NCBI GenBank assembly: GCA_910584405.1
Contig: CAJUAL010000003.1
Span: 80,288 to 144,287 of the forward strand
Source of the DNA: an uncultured Vampirovibrio sp.
GTDB lineage: Bacteria; Cyanobacteriota; Vampirovibrionia; Gastranaerophilales; Gastranaerophilaceae
Reading direction: 5' to 3'
Length of the DNA stretch: 64,000 bases
The notes beneath the pieces are model-generated. The model did not search any database, was not told where the DNA came from, and was given only the letters and a program-made list of their open reading frames with translations. Both the position numbers and the translations under genes were made by a program. Position 1 is the stretch's first letter. Every line of letters begins with the position of its first letter. Below, piece after piece: positions 33,154 to 42,385 of this stretch.

Positions 33154-35260
33154 ATTCCTTTAATTCTTCGGCGCGGGCTTTTGCATATTGCTTATATTCA
33201 TCATCCTGAACGTCAGAGTTTGCGTAAGCGCTGTAGTATGTATAAGCCTCTTTGTATTTTTCCAACGCATCATAATCCGATGCTATTAAATAATTACAGA
33301 TAGTAAATTCCTTATTTAAATCATAAGCTTTTTTTAAATCTGCAATTGCTTCGCTGCGTTTTTCCTTCGCATCATAAATCATACCACGATAATAAAGTGC
33401 GTACGAATTTTTTGCATCTTTTGCTAAAACCTGATTGAATTTTACTAAGCTTTCATCATAGTTATTCGATTCATACAGGGCAATTGCATCATTAAGCAGA
33501 TTTGAACTTTCCATTTCATCTATCGATTTTAAATATTCAATTGCTTGTGTGTTATTTTTATTAAACGCAATAGCTTTTTGCAGATATTCTTTTGTGTTTT
33601 TGTAATCTTCATTTTCTCCGTACAGGCATGCGATAGCGTAAGCAATATCAGAATCAACAGGTTTAAGTTCAAGAGCTTTTTTATAAAAATCAATAGCTTT
33701 TTGTCTGTTACCCATTTCCTGATATGCGCTTGCAACTCCAAGCATTGTGTCTGCTGTTGCAGGTTTTATTGCAAGATAACTGTTTATTGCGCCCTGGTAA
33801 TCCTTGTTTTCAAAAGCTTTAGCCGCAATAGTCAGTTGATTGTCGGTTTTCATTGATGAAATATTTTTTAAAGTTGCTCCTATTGTTGATTCATTCGGGA
33901 ATCTTGTTTGAGCTGATTGTAATGTCTTTAAAGCGTCATCAAATCTGTTATCTTGAGCCTGAGCAAGTGCCATATTTACATACATTTCAGGAACTTGAGA
34001 ATTTGATTTTATTGCAGATTGATACATATATAACGCGTCATTTATTTTACCTTTTTTATGCAGTTCAATTGCATAGTCATAAAGAACTCCCGAAGGATTG
34101 GCATCAGCTGAAAGCTTAGAATTAACGTAAGCCACAAATTCTTGAATCGGCATAGTTTTTTTCGCGTTTTCAATCATCTGTGTTTTTAGGTAATCATTTG
34201 TCGGATCAAGTGCTAAGACTTTTTGAAAACCTTCTTGCGCAAGTTTTGTATCACCTAATTTGTCATGACATTGAGCTCTGTATAATAAAGCGTTTACGTT
34301 GTTCGGGTAAAGTATTAATACTGATTCATAAGCTTTTATCGCAGTTCTGTAATCACCCTTTTGCTGGTATAATGTGCCGGCGTTAATTCTTGTATTAATA
34401 TTAGAAGGATCAAGTGATTCAGCTTGTCTATAATAATTTAATGCTTCGTCCAGTCTGCCTTCTTTTTGTAAAATGGCGCCTAAATTCGCGTTTAGATTGG
34501 CATTGTTTGGTGTTGAAGCAACTTTTTTACTGAATGTGCGTTCAAGTGTGTATAAAATATCTTTATTATCGGCATTAACTCTTTCCAGTACATAACTGTA
34601 TTCTTTTAAAGCGTCATCTGCATTTCCCTGATTATCTAAAATCTTTGCATAAGCAAGTCTTAAATTTAAATCAGAGGGGTTAACAGAAATTGATTTTTTG
34701 TAGTATTCGCCGGCTTTAGGTTCGTTGCCTAAAATTTTCATAATATCACCGACTTGTTCAAAGCTTTTTGCCTGCAATTCTTTACTGCCTAAAGCCTGAT
34801 TAAATTCATAAGCCGCAGCAGGGAAATTGCCTTCTGCACGAAGTCTTTTTGCCGTATTAAATCTGTTTTCGGATGAAATATTATAATCAATTGCGTCAAG
34901 ACAAATATCTAAATATTTCTCAATTTGCTCAACTTTTGACCCCGGAGTTCCTGAGTTTGGGTAATAAATAAGATAAAATAATGCGCTTCTGTAATCATTA
35001 GCAGCTTTTTCCCAGTTCTTAGAATTTGCATATTCAGCGCCTCTTGCAAGGTAAGAATTAATAAGTCCTATTCTAGCAGATGTGTCAAGATAGTTTATCC
35101 TTAGCGCACTTTTAAATTCCGTGATTGCTCCTGAATATTGATATTGTGTTAAATAACTTTGCCCCAAATCAAAATGTTCCCTAAAATCAGCAAATGCAAT
35201 CCCGTTTAATAAACATATTATAACTGATAGCTTAGCAAAAGTTGCCAATGAATTTTTCAT
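33143..35260 (-). CDS. Exported TPR-repeat protein
   Basis: A 705-residue protein with a signal peptide (about residues 1-24, ending GIAFA), then almost continuous tetratricopeptide repeats. Examples are HFDLGQSYLTQYQYSGAITE, NLNANLGAILQKEGRLDEAL and ALYYRGMIYDAKEKRSEAIA. TPRs are protein-binding scaffolds, so a periplasmic assembly or adaptor role is likely. A TATACT -10 box lies upstream on the minus strand, with GGGAG before the ATG. It heads a two-gene unit with dusB, an odd pairing of an envelope scaffold with a tRNA enzyme. Confidence 0.85.
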   Translation of the reverse strand: MKNSLATFAKLSVIICLLNGIAFADFREHFDLGQSYLTQYQYSGAITEFKSALRINYLDTSARIGLINSYLARGAEYANSKNWEKAANDYRSALFYLIYYPNSGTPGSKVEQIEKYLDICLDAIDYNISSENRFNTAKRLRAEGNFPAAAYEFNQALGSKELQAKSFEQVGDIMKILGNEPKAGEYYKKSISVNPSDLNLRLAYAKILDNQGNADDALKEYSYVLERVNADNKDILYTLERTFSKKVASTPNNANLNANLGAILQKEGRLDEALNYYRQAESLDPSNINTRINAGTLYQQKGDYRTAIKAYESVLILYPNNVNALLYRAQCHDKLGDTKLAQEGFQKVLALDPTNDYLKTQMIENAKKTMPIQEFVAYVNSKLSADANPSGVLYDYAIELHKKGKINDALYMYQSAIKSNSQVPEMYVNMALAQAQDNRFDDALKTLQSAQTRFPNESTIGATLKNISSMKTDNQLTIAAKAFENKDYQGAINSYLAIKPATADTMLGVASAYQEMGNRQKAIDFYKKALELKPVDSDIAYAIACLYGENEDYKNTKEYLQKAIAFNKNNTQAIEYLKSIDEMESSNLLNDAIALYESNNYDESLVKFNQVLAKDAKNSYALYYRGMIYDAKEKRSEAIADLKKAYDLNKEFTICNYLIASDYDALEKYKEAYTYYSAYANSDVQDDEYKQYAKARAEELKEYAK

Positions 35261-35347
35261 GTTTGCTCCCTTTCCTTGACACTATTCTAGTATAATATGT
35301 TTTTTATGTATATACACAAACGACTAATTGTAAAATTTTTTTATATA

Positions 35348-35392
35348 AAACTAAAAGAGTAAGATAACATGGTTACCTTACTCTTTTAGTTT
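35348..35392. terminator. Strong terminator
   Basis: A perfect 16-bp stem, AAACTAAAAGAGTAAG (35348-35363) and CTTACTCTTTTAGTTT (35377-35392), with A/T tracts on both sides. It ends the 47-residue minus-strand gene just upstream of the TPR gene's promoter. Confidence 0.88.
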
Positions 35393-35407
35393 CTTTTTTT
35401 TTAATAT

Positions 35408-35551
35408 TTAGACATTAAAATCATTTACAGAAATAAAACTAAGACATTCATCAAACAGGGTTTGAATCGGAATTTCTATCCCTTCAACCTCCGAATAAAT
35501 TTTCTCATTCATTGTGCCCATCATCATTTCACTTTCTGAAACTGTTTTCAT
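35408..35551 (-). CDS. Small hypothetical protein, 47 residues
   Basis: A short open frame, MKTVSESEMMMGTMNEKIYS onwards, ending FISVNDFNV. It is preceded by a good TAAGGAGT site 6 bases from the ATG and followed by a strong terminator, which supports it as a real gene. It is acidic and soluble with no recognised domain. It is the only gene in the 546-base gap between the TPR gene and infC, and is divergent from infC. Confidence 0.6.
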   Translation of the reverse strand: MKTVSESEMMMGTMNEKIYSEVEGIEIPIQTLFDECLSFISVNDFNV

Positions 35552-35806
35552 ACTTAATACTCCTTATTTAATTTTACTGTCGGGTAAATATCCTTTAATC
35601 TCAACAGTTTATATGTCGGCAAAATTTTTGAAAACTTTAGTGAAAATTTAAATAAATTTACAAAACTGTAGCTAAATCGTATATATACTTGATATCTGGC
35701 ATGTTACAAAAGTTAACAAAAGGTGGATTTAACACTATAGCTTTATTTTATTTTCGTGTTATTATAATTCTGTAGTGAAACTTTAATTAACATAGGAGAT
35801 ACAACA

Positions 35807-36349
35807 ATAGCTAACGATACCAGATCCATGAAGGATAAAGATAAAACAATCATGAATGAACGTATACGTTCAAAAGAAGTAAGATTAATTGATGAAAACG
35901 GAACAAATCATGGGGTAGTCCCAACATCTAAAGCCTTAGCAATGGCTGAGGAAGCTGACTTGGATTTAGTATTGATAAGCCCGAATCAAGCTCCGCCTGT
36001 AGCAAAAATTTTAGACTACGGAAAATATAAATATGAGCTTGCTAAAAGAGCAAAAGAAGCTAAGAAAAAACAGCATGTTGTTGAAATTAAAGAAGTTAAA
36101 GTACGTTATAAAATAGATGTGCATGATTATGAAGTACGTCTAAAAAGTGTAAGAAAATTTATTGCACAAGGTAATAAAGTTAAGATAGTAGTAATGCTTC
36201 GCGGAAGAGAAATGCAGCATTCAAATCTTGCGTTTGAATTGGCTAACAGATTTCTTGCGGATTTGGAAAATGACCCTATTCAAGTAGAGAAAAAACCTCA
36301 ATTAGAAGGTCGTAACGTAACATTATATCTTGTGGGTCAATCTTCATAA
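35807..36349 (+). CDS. infC: Translation initiation factor IF-3, probable AUA start
   Basis: Controls start-codon choice and 30S recycling. The first clear family residues are NERIRSKEVRLIDENG, and the C-terminal domain ends EGRNVTLYLVG. The only in-frame ATG (35828) has no ribosome site. Seven codons upstream an in-frame ATA at 35807 sits exactly 7 bases after AGGAGA (35794-35799). IF-3 genes of many bacteria start with a rare codon that IF-3 itself rejects, giving autoregulation, so ATA is the likely start (180 residues). The usual partners rpmI and rplT do not follow; a tRNA-Phe gene does. Confidence 0.93.
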   Translation: MANDTRSMKDKDKTIMNERIRSKEVRLIDENGTNHGVVPTSKALAMAEEADLDLVLISPNQAPPVAKILDYGKYKYELAKRAKEAKKKQHVVEIKEVKVRYKIDVHDYEVRLKSVRKFIAQGNKVKIVVMLRGREMQHSNLAFELANRFLADLENDPIQVEKKPQLEGRNVTLYLVGQSS

Positions 36350-36359
36350 AAGAAAAGTC

Positions 36360-36387
36360 TTGACATTTAACATTGAGCAGGTATTAT
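36360..36387 (+). promoter_or_regulatory. tRNA-Phe promoter
   Basis: TTGACA at 36360-36365, a 16-base spacer and TATTAT at 36382-36387, about 40 bases before the tRNA. Confidence 0.75.
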
Positions 36388-36427
36388 AAAGAACGTAGCC
36401 AACATGGTTGCAGGAATTAAAATACTA

Positions 36428-36503
36428 GCCGCAATAGCTCAGTTGGTAGAGCAAGGGACTGAAAATCCCTGTGTCCTTGGTTCAATTCCGAGTTGCGGCA
36501 CCA
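36428..36503 (+). tRNA. tRNA-Phe (GAA)
   Basis: A 76-base cloverleaf. The acceptor stem GCCGCAA pairs with TTGCGGC, the D-arm is GCTCAGTTGGTAGAGC, and the anticodon stem AGGGA/TCCCT encloses CTGAAAA. The anticodon GAA is at 36461-36463. The T-loop is TTCAATT, the discriminator base is A and CCA is encoded. It has its own promoter and terminator. Confidence 0.97.
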
Positions 36504-36519
36504 TTTAAAATAAAGATAT

Positions 36520-36541
36520 AACGAGGGTTTTAACCCTCGTT
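36520..36541 (+). terminator. Terminator of tRNA-Phe
   Basis: AACGAGGGTT pairs with AACCCTCGTT around a 2-base loop, followed by a T-rich run. Confidence 0.9.
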
Positions 36542-36664
36542 TTCTTTTTTGCTTAGATGTATTTTTTGAGTTGTTTTGATTATGACAGTTGGTGCTATTA
36601 TTTCGGGAAATCGGCTTTGTTTGCGGGTTTGATGGGACGAAAAATAATCAAATCATGTGTCTTT

Positions 36665-37297
36665 TTACAACTTTATCAATTCCAAAAACATCCGCTGGGC
36701 ATTATTTAAGCAGTCGTAGATTTTGTTATTATATTTAATTAGTATTCGTTTAATGGGATTTCTGCCTTTATATTCTATTTTTGTCCGGCTAAAATAGTTT
36801 GTATTATAAATTTGTTCTTGAATAATATCTTTTGCTAATTGTTTATAGTTTTTTTTAGCCTGAACTTTTTTTAAACTTTCTCCTTTGGTTAATTTATAAA
36901 AAGCTGCAAAGTGTGCTGTTCTGTGTCGTCCTGAATTGCAATGGAAAAGAGTTCGTCCTCCGTTATTTCCATTTTGTTTAACTTTAGCAGCTGTTTGTTC
37001 AAAAGTTTCTAATTTTGGATATTCACCGTATAAATTACTGTATGGTAAGCGGGTATATTTTATTCCGAGTAATTTGCAAAGGAATTTTTCAATAAATTTA
37101 AATCCAAAATTACTAAGATGCCTAAAATCAAAAATTTGATTTACACCTTCTTGTTTTAATATTAGTAAGTTTTTTATAGAAGGGTGTGGGCCTCTTATGA
37201 GATATTCATCTACTTTTGAATATTGTTTGGGTAATGCTTTAAAAATAATTGCAGATGAATAATTATTATGCTTTTTCGGGGTGTACTGTATATTCAT
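36665..37297 (-). CDS. CX5R tyrosine/dual-specificity phosphatase-like protein
   Basis: A 210-residue protein with the phosphatase signature FHCNSGRHRTAHFAA. Cys120 would be the nucleophile and Arg126 the phosphate-binding residue, in the His-Cys-x5-Arg-Thr form of dual-specificity phosphatases. Upstream, IRGPHPSIKNLLILKQEGVN and QIFDFR match the usual strand-helix start of this fold. The N-terminal 25 residues look disordered and the basic C-terminal 60 residues are unassigned. It could act on phosphoproteins, inositol phosphates or phosphorylated RNA. No kinase gene is adjacent. Confidence 0.82.
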   Translation of the reverse strand: MNIQYTPKKHNNYSSAIIFKALPKQYSKVDEYLIRGPHPSIKNLLILKQEGVNQIFDFRHLSNFGFKFIEKFLCKLLGIKYTRLPYSNLYGEYPKLETFEQTAAKVKQNGNNGGRTLFHCNSGRHRTAHFAAFYKLTKGESLKKVQAKKNYKQLAKDIIQEQIYNTNYFSRTKIEYKGRNPIKRILIKYNNKIYDCLNNAQRMFLELIKL

Positions 37298-37414
37298 TCT
37301 TTTATGCTACAAAAAATATTTACAATGTAAAGTTCATAAAGCTCATTAAATTCTTGACATTCATGCCTGTTAGATTTAAAACTGAATACAGGGTACATTT
37401 ATCTTTGGAAAGTT

Positions 37415-39388
37415 ATGAATAGTTTTTTTACAGGTATAATAATACTTATTTTAAGCGGGATTGTTGTTAAAATTTTTGATAGAAATTTCAAGGTTTTAAT
37501 ACTTTCGTTGTTGAATACAATTGCATCTTGTTTTTGCTTGGTTCCGGCAATGAAAGTTTTATTAAGTGAACAAGTTATGGTTAAATCTTTTGATTTTAAT
37601 AATTTGTTTGGTGTTGTTAATTTTCAAATAGATAATTTGTCGGCATTTTTTATAGTAATAATTTCAATAATGAGTGTAATTTCTATAATTTACTCAAGAG
37701 GGTATTTAAAAAGTTATGCAGATAAAAGTATAGATGCCCACCTTATATTTTTCCCGATACTTGCTGCTTCAATGCTTGCGGTTGTAACATGCCAGAATGC
37801 GCTTATGTTTTTGATTTGTTGGGAAATAATGTCTTTAAGTTCATTTTTCTTAGTGATTTTTGAAAATGAAAAGAAAGAAGTTCTTAAAGCGGGGATATCA
37901 TATTTAGTATTTATGCATTTTTCTGTCATATTTATTATGCTTGCCTTCGGTTTGCTTTCTGTAAAGTCAGGAAGCTTTGATTTCTCAAGTTTTTCAAATG
38001 TTTTAAACAATCATAAGGCTTTAGCTGATATTGTTTTTTTATTGTTCTTTGTAGGATTTGGAACAAAAGCCGGTTTTGTACCGTTTCATAATTGGTTACC
38101 GGAAGCTCATCCTGCGGCTCCGAGTCATGTTAGCGGTATAATGTCTGGAGTTATGATTAAGACAGGGATTTACGGAATTTTGAGGGCTATTTCGTTTATC
38201 GGTACTCCTTCTAAAACTATCGCTTTTATTGTTTTTATCGTTTCACTTGTAACAGCTCTTTACGGTATTTTATATGCCACAACTCAGAATGATATTAAAA
38301 AGCTTTTGGCATACAGCAGTATTGAAAATATCGGAATTATCGGTACCGGTTTGGGTATCGGAATGATTGGTTCTGCTTATAATCAGCCTTTGGTTGAAAT
38401 TTTAGGATATTCTGGCGGAATTTTACATATATTAAATCATTCGGTGTTTAAGGAATTACTTTTCTTAGCTGCGGGAAGTGTTTATACAAAAACGCACACC
38501 AGAGATATTGAAAAACTCGGCGGACTTATTAAAACAATGCCAAAAACGGGAATGTTATTTTTAACAGCAGCTGTGGCTATTTGTGCATTACCGCCTTTGA
38601 ACGGCTTTGTAAGTGAGTTTTTAATTTATATGGGAATGTTCAAAGGATTAGCTATAAATAATTTCTTTACAATGCTTGTAATGTTGTTTGGTATCGCTTG
38701 TTTAGCTTTAGTTGGGACAATGGCTGTTCTTTGTTTTACAAAAGCTTTCAGTACAATCTTTTTAGGTATGCCAAGAAGTGAATATTCTGTAAAAGTATCT
38801 GAAGATTGTGAAAGTTCAATGATATTACCTATGGGATTTCTTGCGATATTTACACTTTTAATTGGTGTTTTTTCAATTGTAGCGTTAGCTTTTGTATTAA
38901 AACCCGTAAGTGTATTTGTTGATGTGAAATTATATAATATTATGCCTGTGCTTTCATTGATAATGTTTGTGACTTTTTATGCTTTAGCATTTTTAATTGT
39001 ACTTGGAGCTGTTATTTGGGTAAAATTAAGATGCTCAAAAAATAAAATCACAATACAAGAAACATGGGGCTGCGGATATGATAGAGCAAATAATAAAATG
39101 CAATATTCCGCATCATCTTATGCAAGTCCGTTTTTATCAATGCTTACACCATTATTTAAGAAAGTGTTTGATATTGAAAAACCAAGAAAACTTTTTCCTG
39201 AAAGTTCTCATTTTAACTTGCAATTTGAAGATATTGAAGAAGCTTATCTTATTAATCCGTTAGTTAAATATGATGAATGGTTTTTATCCAGATTTGAATC
39301 TCTTCAAAGCGGAAACATTCAATCTTATATCAAGTACGGTTTGATATTCCTTATTATAATTATAGTTGGGAGTTTATTTATAAAATGA
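37415..39388 (+). CDS. hyfB: Hyf/complex-I-like antiporter subunit (HyfB type)
   Basis: A 657-residue protein with about 16 membrane segments, homologous to HyfB/HycC and NuoL/M ion-pumping subunits. Conserved elements include the WEIMSLSSFFLVIFE glutamate helix, the FHNWLPEAHPAAPSHVSG loop, and MIKTGIYG with the central lysine. The soluble C-terminus TWGCGYDRANNKMQYSASSY is diagnostic of the HyfB/HycC branch. It begins the six-gene operon, which has a TTGACA at 37354. It overlaps the next gene by 4 bases. It would conduct protons or sodium across the inner membrane. Confidence 0.9.
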   Translation: MNSFFTGIIILILSGIVVKIFDRNFKVLILSLLNTIASCFCLVPAMKVLLSEQVMVKSFDFNNLFGVVNFQIDNLSAFFIVIISIMSVISIIYSRGYLKSYADKSIDAHLIFFPILAASMLAVVTCQNALMFLICWEIMSLSSFFLVIFENEKKEVLKAGISYLVFMHFSVIFIMLAFGLLSVKSGSFDFSSFSNVLNNHKALADIVFLLFFVGFGTKAGFVPFHNWLPEAHPAAPSHVSGIMSGVMIKTGIYGILRAISFIGTPSKTIAFIVFIVSLVTALYGILYATTQNDIKKLLAYSSIENIGIIGTGLGIGMIGSAYNQPLVEILGYSGGILHILNHSVFKELLFLAAGSVYTKTHTRDIEKLGGLIKTMPKTGMLFLTAAVAICALPPLNGFVSEFLIYMGMFKGLAINNFFTMLVMLFGIACLALVGTMAVLCFTKAFSTIFLGMPRSEYSVKVSEDCESSMILPMGFLAIFTLLIGVFSIVALAFVLKPVSVFVDVKLYNIMPVLSLIMFVTFYALAFLIVLGAVIWVKLRCSKNKITIQETWGCGYDRANNKMQYSASSYASPFLSMLTPLFKKVFDIEKPRKLFPESSHFNLQFEDIEEAYLINPLVKYDEWFLSRFESLQSGNIQSYIKYGLIFLIIIIVGSLFIK

Positions 39389-40305
39389 TTTTAAGACTAA
39401 TCGCAGATATAATAATACTTTTATTTGCCCCGTTTTTTATGGCGGGTGTTATAAAAAAGACCAAGGCTTTTTGGAGCGGCAGAAAAGGACCGTCTGTATT
39501 GCAGCCGTTATATGATTTTGTAAAATTACTAAAAAAAGATTTTGTAATAAGCCAAACTACATCCGGTGTATTTAAAATTGCTCCTATCGTAATGATAGTA
39601 TCTGTATTTTTTGCTTCAATGTTTATACCTTTAGCAACAGGTGAATCCTTAGTTAACATTAGCGGTGGATTGATAATTTTTGCTTATACTCTAAGCTTAG
39701 GCAAGTTTTTTGCATTGATTTCCGCAATGGATACCGGAAGCAGTTTTGAAGGTATGGGAGCCTCCAGAGAAGCTTGCTTTACTTCAATTGTTGAACCTGC
39801 ATTTTTTATTACTATCGGATCAATAATGGCTCTAAGCGGTAATTATACATTTGAAAGTTTACGTCAAATATTTATAAATGCAGGACATTACGGTATTCTT
39901 ATTGAAATCTTTGCGGTAGTGGTTTTGTTTTTGATGATTTTAATTGAAGGTTCCAGAGTTCCTGTTGATGACCCTGCTACTCACCTTGAATTAACTATGA
40001 TACATGAAGTTATGATTCTTGATAATTCGGGAAGTGATTTAGCTTTATATACTTGGGCTAACGGGATTAAAATGCTTCTTATATCTTCGTTAATCGCATT
40101 TATGATTATTCCGGGCGGGTTAAACGAATGGGTAAATGTTTTAGCTTATTTAGGGATTATTTCTTTGATTTCTGTCATAATCGGTACTGTTGAATCAGGA
40201 ATGGCAAGAATAAGAATGTCCCATGTATTTGAATTTATATTTATTATGAGTTCATTAGCTTTAGTTGTATTTGCACTGGTAACAGCAAAGATGTTTGGAG
40301 GCTAA
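39385..40305 (+). CDS. hyfC: Hyf/complex-I-like subunit (HyfC/NuoH type)
   Basis: A 306-residue membrane protein with about eight segments, homologous to NuoH/HyfC. This subunit links the ion-pumping arm to the catalytic subunits and lines the quinone cavity in complex I. FWSGRKGPSVLQPLYDFVKL (near residue 30) and EGSRVPVDDPATHLELTM are the conserved cytoplasmic loops. The start overlaps the hyfB stop by 4 bases and the stop abuts the next ATG, so translation is tightly coupled. Confidence 0.92.
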   Translation: MILRLIADIIILLFAPFFMAGVIKKTKAFWSGRKGPSVLQPLYDFVKLLKKDFVISQTTSGVFKIAPIVMIVSVFFASMFIPLATGESLVNISGGLIIFAYTLSLGKFFALISAMDTGSSFEGMGASREACFTSIVEPAFFITIGSIMALSGNYTFESLRQIFINAGHYGILIEIFAVVVLFLMILIEGSRVPVDDPATHLELTMIHEVMILDNSGSDLALYTWANGIKMLLISSLIAFMIIPGGLNEWVNVLAYLGIISLISVIIGTVESGMARIRMSHVFEFIFIMSSLALVVFALVTAKMFGG

Positions 40306-40950
40306 ATGACAGACGGATTTATAATACTTTTCGGATTAACAATGTTATATTTGGCAGCAACAAGCCGAATTATTGCTCATATCAGATTATTGATAATTCA
40401 GGGTGTTTTGTTATTTTTAATTTGCTGCGGAGAACATGCTAACGGAATAAATTTAATCTTTATGATAATTGAAACTCTTGTTGTTAAATCAATTGTTATA
40501 CCTTGGTTTTTATATAGAGTTTTGAAAAAAACTCATTCTAACCGTGATGCAGCTGCAAATATTCCTCATTTTTACTGCTTGGTAATTTCAAGTATTATCT
40601 TACTTGGCGGATTTTTACTTTCAAACTATTATATTTCATCTGTAAAACTTATTTCTCCGATGTACTTTGGGGTTTCAATTGCCACTATTATTATAAGCTT
40701 ATGGCTGATTACAATTAAACATAAGATTATTTCAAACGTAATCGAATTTATTACAATGGAAAACGGAATATTTTTACTTTCTTTATCTGTTGCAAAAGAA
40801 ATGCCGATGCTTGTTAATATGGGTGTTTTATTAGACGTATTTATTGCGGTTTACATTCTCGGATTATTTGTAAACGAAATAAATAAGGAATTTAAAGATT
40901 TGGAAGTTTCTAATTTATCAGACTTAAAGGACTATGAATATAATGATTAA
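40306..40950 (+). CDS. hyfE: Hyf-like membrane subunit (HyfE type)
   Basis: A 214-residue protein with about seven membrane segments, matching HyfE, whose C-terminal half resembles NuoK. Near residue 140, VIEFITMENGIFLLSLSV has the membrane-buried glutamate typical of NuoK-like helices. It starts directly after hyfC and overlaps the next gene by 17 bases. As part of the membrane arm it would help ion conduction. Sequence identity to known members looks low, so the assignment rests partly on its place in the operon. Confidence 0.82.
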   Translation: MTDGFIILFGLTMLYLAATSRIIAHIRLLIIQGVLLFLICCGEHANGINLIFMIIETLVVKSIVIPWFLYRVLKKTHSNRDAAANIPHFYCLVISSIILLGGFLLSNYYISSVKLISPMYFGVSIATIIISLWLITIKHKIISNVIEFITMENGIFLLSLSVAKEMPMLVNMGVLLDVFIAVYILGLFVNEINKEFKDLEVSNLSDLKDYEYND

Positions 40951-42373
40951 TACACTGTTAATATTTCCTATAATTGCAGCTGTTCTTGTTTTGGTTATAA
41001 AAAACAAGAAGTTTGATACTGCAATGGTTAATTTATATGCATTACTTCATTTTGTTATAACAACAATGATATGCTGCGGATTCGGGGATAAAAACGCGTC
41101 AGCTTATTTTGCGGTTGATGATACAAATTTAATATTTTTATTGGTATTATCGGTTGTCTATCTGGCTGTAGCTGTTTATAATACAGGGTATGTCAAAAGT
41201 TTTGAGGTATCTGAAAGAAGAATAAGTCATTATTCATTTATGATATTGGTTTTTGTTCTTTCTATGACGGGAACCTTATTAAGTACTGATTTGGGGCTTG
41301 CTTGGGTTTTAGTTGAAGCTACAACCTTATCAAGTGCTTACTTAATTTATTTCAATAAAACAAAGCATTCAATAGAAGCGGCTTGGAAGTATGTATTTAT
41401 ATGCTCCATAGGGATTGCTTTAGCGTTTGTCGGAATTATTTTATTAAATATTTCATCTGCTAACGTTAATTCTTTAAATTTTAATGAACTGTATAAATAT
41501 GCTGAAAGTTTTGATGTAAATTGGTTGAAAATGGCATTTGTATTTATGCTGTTTGGTTTTGGTGCAAAAATGGGCTTGGCTCCGGTACATTTTTGGCTTC
41601 CCGATGCACACTCGGAAGCTCCTTCACCAATTTCGGCATTGTTATCTGCGGCTTTACTTAATTCTGCTTTTTTAGTTATTGTAAGAGTCTATAAAATCGT
41701 AACTTTGGCAGGTTGTGCAAATTCTGCAAGATTTTTATTAATTCTTATGGGATTCATATCATTATTTATAACCGCAGTATTTGTTTATCATATAAAAAAC
41801 TATAAAAGAATGCTTGCGTATTCATCTATTGAGAATATGGGAATCCTAGCGATTGGTTTAGCTCTTGGCGGGGCGGCTCATTTTGCGCTGATTTTGCATT
41901 TAATCGGGCATTCGCTTGCGAAAGCTTCATTTTTCTTGACGTCAGGAAATGTGCTTGAATTGTTCCAAACAAAAAGAATTAAATCTGTTAACGGGATTAT
42001 GAAAGCAGATAAGAAAACTGCGTGGTTATGGGTTTTATCATTTTTGGCAATATGCGCATTCCCGACTTCTGTATTGTTTATAAGCGAATTTTTGATTGTA
42101 AAAACAATGATTGAGCAAAAGCATTATATTCTTTGCGCTTTGTTCTTATTACTTTTAACAATAATTCTTTATGGTATAGGATATGTAGTTATAAAAACAT
42201 CTTTTGGAAAAATAAGTGAAGATAAGGCTAAACTTGTTGAAGAAAACAGACACAAGGTTTCAGTTTGTATGTATATTCCGCAAATAATCATGTTGATACA
42301 TGTATTTGTTCTGGGAATTTATATACCGCCGTTTTTAAATAATATAATAAATCTTGCAGCAGCAAACTTTTAA
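40934..42373 (+). CDS. hyfF: Hyf/complex-I-like antiporter subunit (HyfF type)
   Basis: A 479-residue protein with about 14 membrane segments, second antiporter-like subunit of the complex. LVEATTLSSAYLIYF has the helix-5 glutamate and APVHFWLPDAHSEAPSPISA the conserved loop; YKRMLAYSSIENMG follows. In the helix where HyfB has MIKTG, this subunit has LLNSAFL, so asparagine replaces the lysine; HyfF proteins may share that. The overlap with hyfE is 17 bases. E. coli Hyf has three antiporter-like subunits; only two are here (no HyfD). Confidence 0.88.
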   Translation: MNIMINTLLIFPIIAAVLVLVIKNKKFDTAMVNLYALLHFVITTMICCGFGDKNASAYFAVDDTNLIFLLVLSVVYLAVAVYNTGYVKSFEVSERRISHYSFMILVFVLSMTGTLLSTDLGLAWVLVEATTLSSAYLIYFNKTKHSIEAAWKYVFICSIGIALAFVGIILLNISSANVNSLNFNELYKYAESFDVNWLKMAFVFMLFGFGAKMGLAPVHFWLPDAHSEAPSPISALLSAALLNSAFLVIVRVYKIVTLAGCANSARFLLILMGFISLFITAVFVYHIKNYKRMLAYSSIENMGILAIGLALGGAAHFALILHLIGHSLAKASFFLTSGNVLELFQTKRIKSVNGIMKADKKTAWLWVLSFLAICAFPTSVLFISEFLIVKTMIEQKHYILCALFLLLLTIILYGIGYVVIKTSFGKISEDKAKLVEENRHKVSVCMYIPQIIMLIHVFVLGIYIPPFLNNIINLAAANF

Positions 42374-42385
42374 AAAGGACTAACA

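Noticed and set aside
36428..37297. tRNA-Phe as the attachment site of an integrated element
   Set aside because: There is no integrase nearby, no repeat of the tRNA 3' end was noticed, and the flanking genes look ordinary.
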